Source of the DNA: Candidatus Moranbacteria bacterium GW2011_GWE2_36_40
Lineage (GTDB): Bacteria > Patescibacteriota > Minisyncoccia > Moranbacterales > GWC2-37-73
Reading direction: 5' to 3'
Length of the DNA stretch: 31,151 bases
NCBI GenBank assembly: GCA_000991645.1
Contig: LBRX01000006.1
Coordinates: 1-31,151 of the forward strand
The notes beneath the pieces were generated by a model. The model saw nothing but the letters and a program-made list of their open reading frames with translations, ran no database searches and was not told the origin of the DNA. The position numbers and the translations under genes are program-made. Below, piece after piece: positions 31,052-31,151 of the stretch; position 1 is the stretch's first letter; every line of letters begins with the position of its first letter.

Positions 31052-31151
31052 AAAGGCGCTGTTGCCAAACTTAAAAAATTTTACATTTTGGTAAAAACAC
31101 AATAAATTTCAATCGAATACATTGAGCTCTATTGTATTTTTATCAACTCTC

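Noticed and set aside
293..31151. Use of TGA as a glycine codon, as in some candidate phyla
   Set aside because: Several conserved proteins end properly at TGA (kinase, flippase, GT-C paralogue 2, GT39-like sister 1), so the standard bacterial reading holds.
1..31151. tRNA, rRNA or known riboswitch genes
   Set aside because: No cloverleaf, rRNA-like conserved stretch or known riboswitch core could be recognised by eye on either strand; a covariance-model scan was not possible.

Overview
The window is AT-rich, densely packed, and uses TGA as a normal stop codon (for example at the ends of the kinase at 1883-2470 and the flippase at 3057-4589), so a UGA-glycine code is excluded. Most genes lack a Shine-Dalgarno sequence. 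The content (membrane GT-C glycosyltransferases in bulk, GtrA, an RtcB-like ligase, a SpoIID-like protein, secreted low-complexity proteins, no tRNA or rRNA) looks like a Patescibacteria/CPR-type genome. That assignment is an inference from style and cannot be proven from this piece alone.

Layout. 1-2.5 kb: a palindromic repeat, a divergent RtcB-family RNA ligase and a thymidylate-kinase-like P-loop protein. 2.5-3.0 kb: an unrecognised minus-strand gene with its own terminator. 3.06-4.59 kb: a Wzx-like flippase. 4.68-14.28 kb: a minus-strand run of six genes, five of them paralogous GT-C membrane glycosyltransferases, interrupted by a membrane-anchored metallophosphoesterase. 14.4-20.9 kb: a plus-strand group with an ALG10/DIE2-like GT-C protein, a pair of sister GT39-like proteins, a small membrane-anchored protein and GtrA. 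21.0-23.6 kb: ugd and a GT4 glycosyltransferase on the minus strand. 24.0 kb: a solitary small unknown gene with a near-consensus promoter and a terminator. 24.5-25.4 kb: a DPM1/GtrB-type GT2 enzyme. 25.6-28.9 kb: secreted coiled-coil protein, lipoprotein, SpoIID-domain protein with a Tyr/Lys-rich stalk, and a Cys-rich anchored protein. 29.1-31.0 kb: a large sigma-70-related protein that appears to contain two sigma modules in one chain.

How it fits together (inference). The GT2 enzyme would load a sugar onto polyprenyl phosphate inside the cell, GtrA would help the carrier-sugar across, and up to eight GT-C enzymes would use such donors outside to decorate a glycan, lipid or protein. UDP-glucose dehydrogenase supplies UDP-glucuronate, the GT4 enzyme works on the cytosolic side and the flippase exports a lipid-linked oligosaccharide. 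This is a cell-surface glycan locus with an unusual excess of GT-C paralogues.

The most distinctive signals are: (1) the apparent tandem sigma factor at 29132-30970; (2) several families of long palindromic intergenic repeats, one with compensatory base changes between copies that argue for a conserved folded structure; (3) the five-paralogue GT-C array; (4) an ALG10-like enzyme in a bacterial-looking setting; and (5) three solitary genes (2505-2963, 23971-24258, 29132-30970) that, unlike almost everything else here, have strong ribosome binding sites and their own hairpin terminators.
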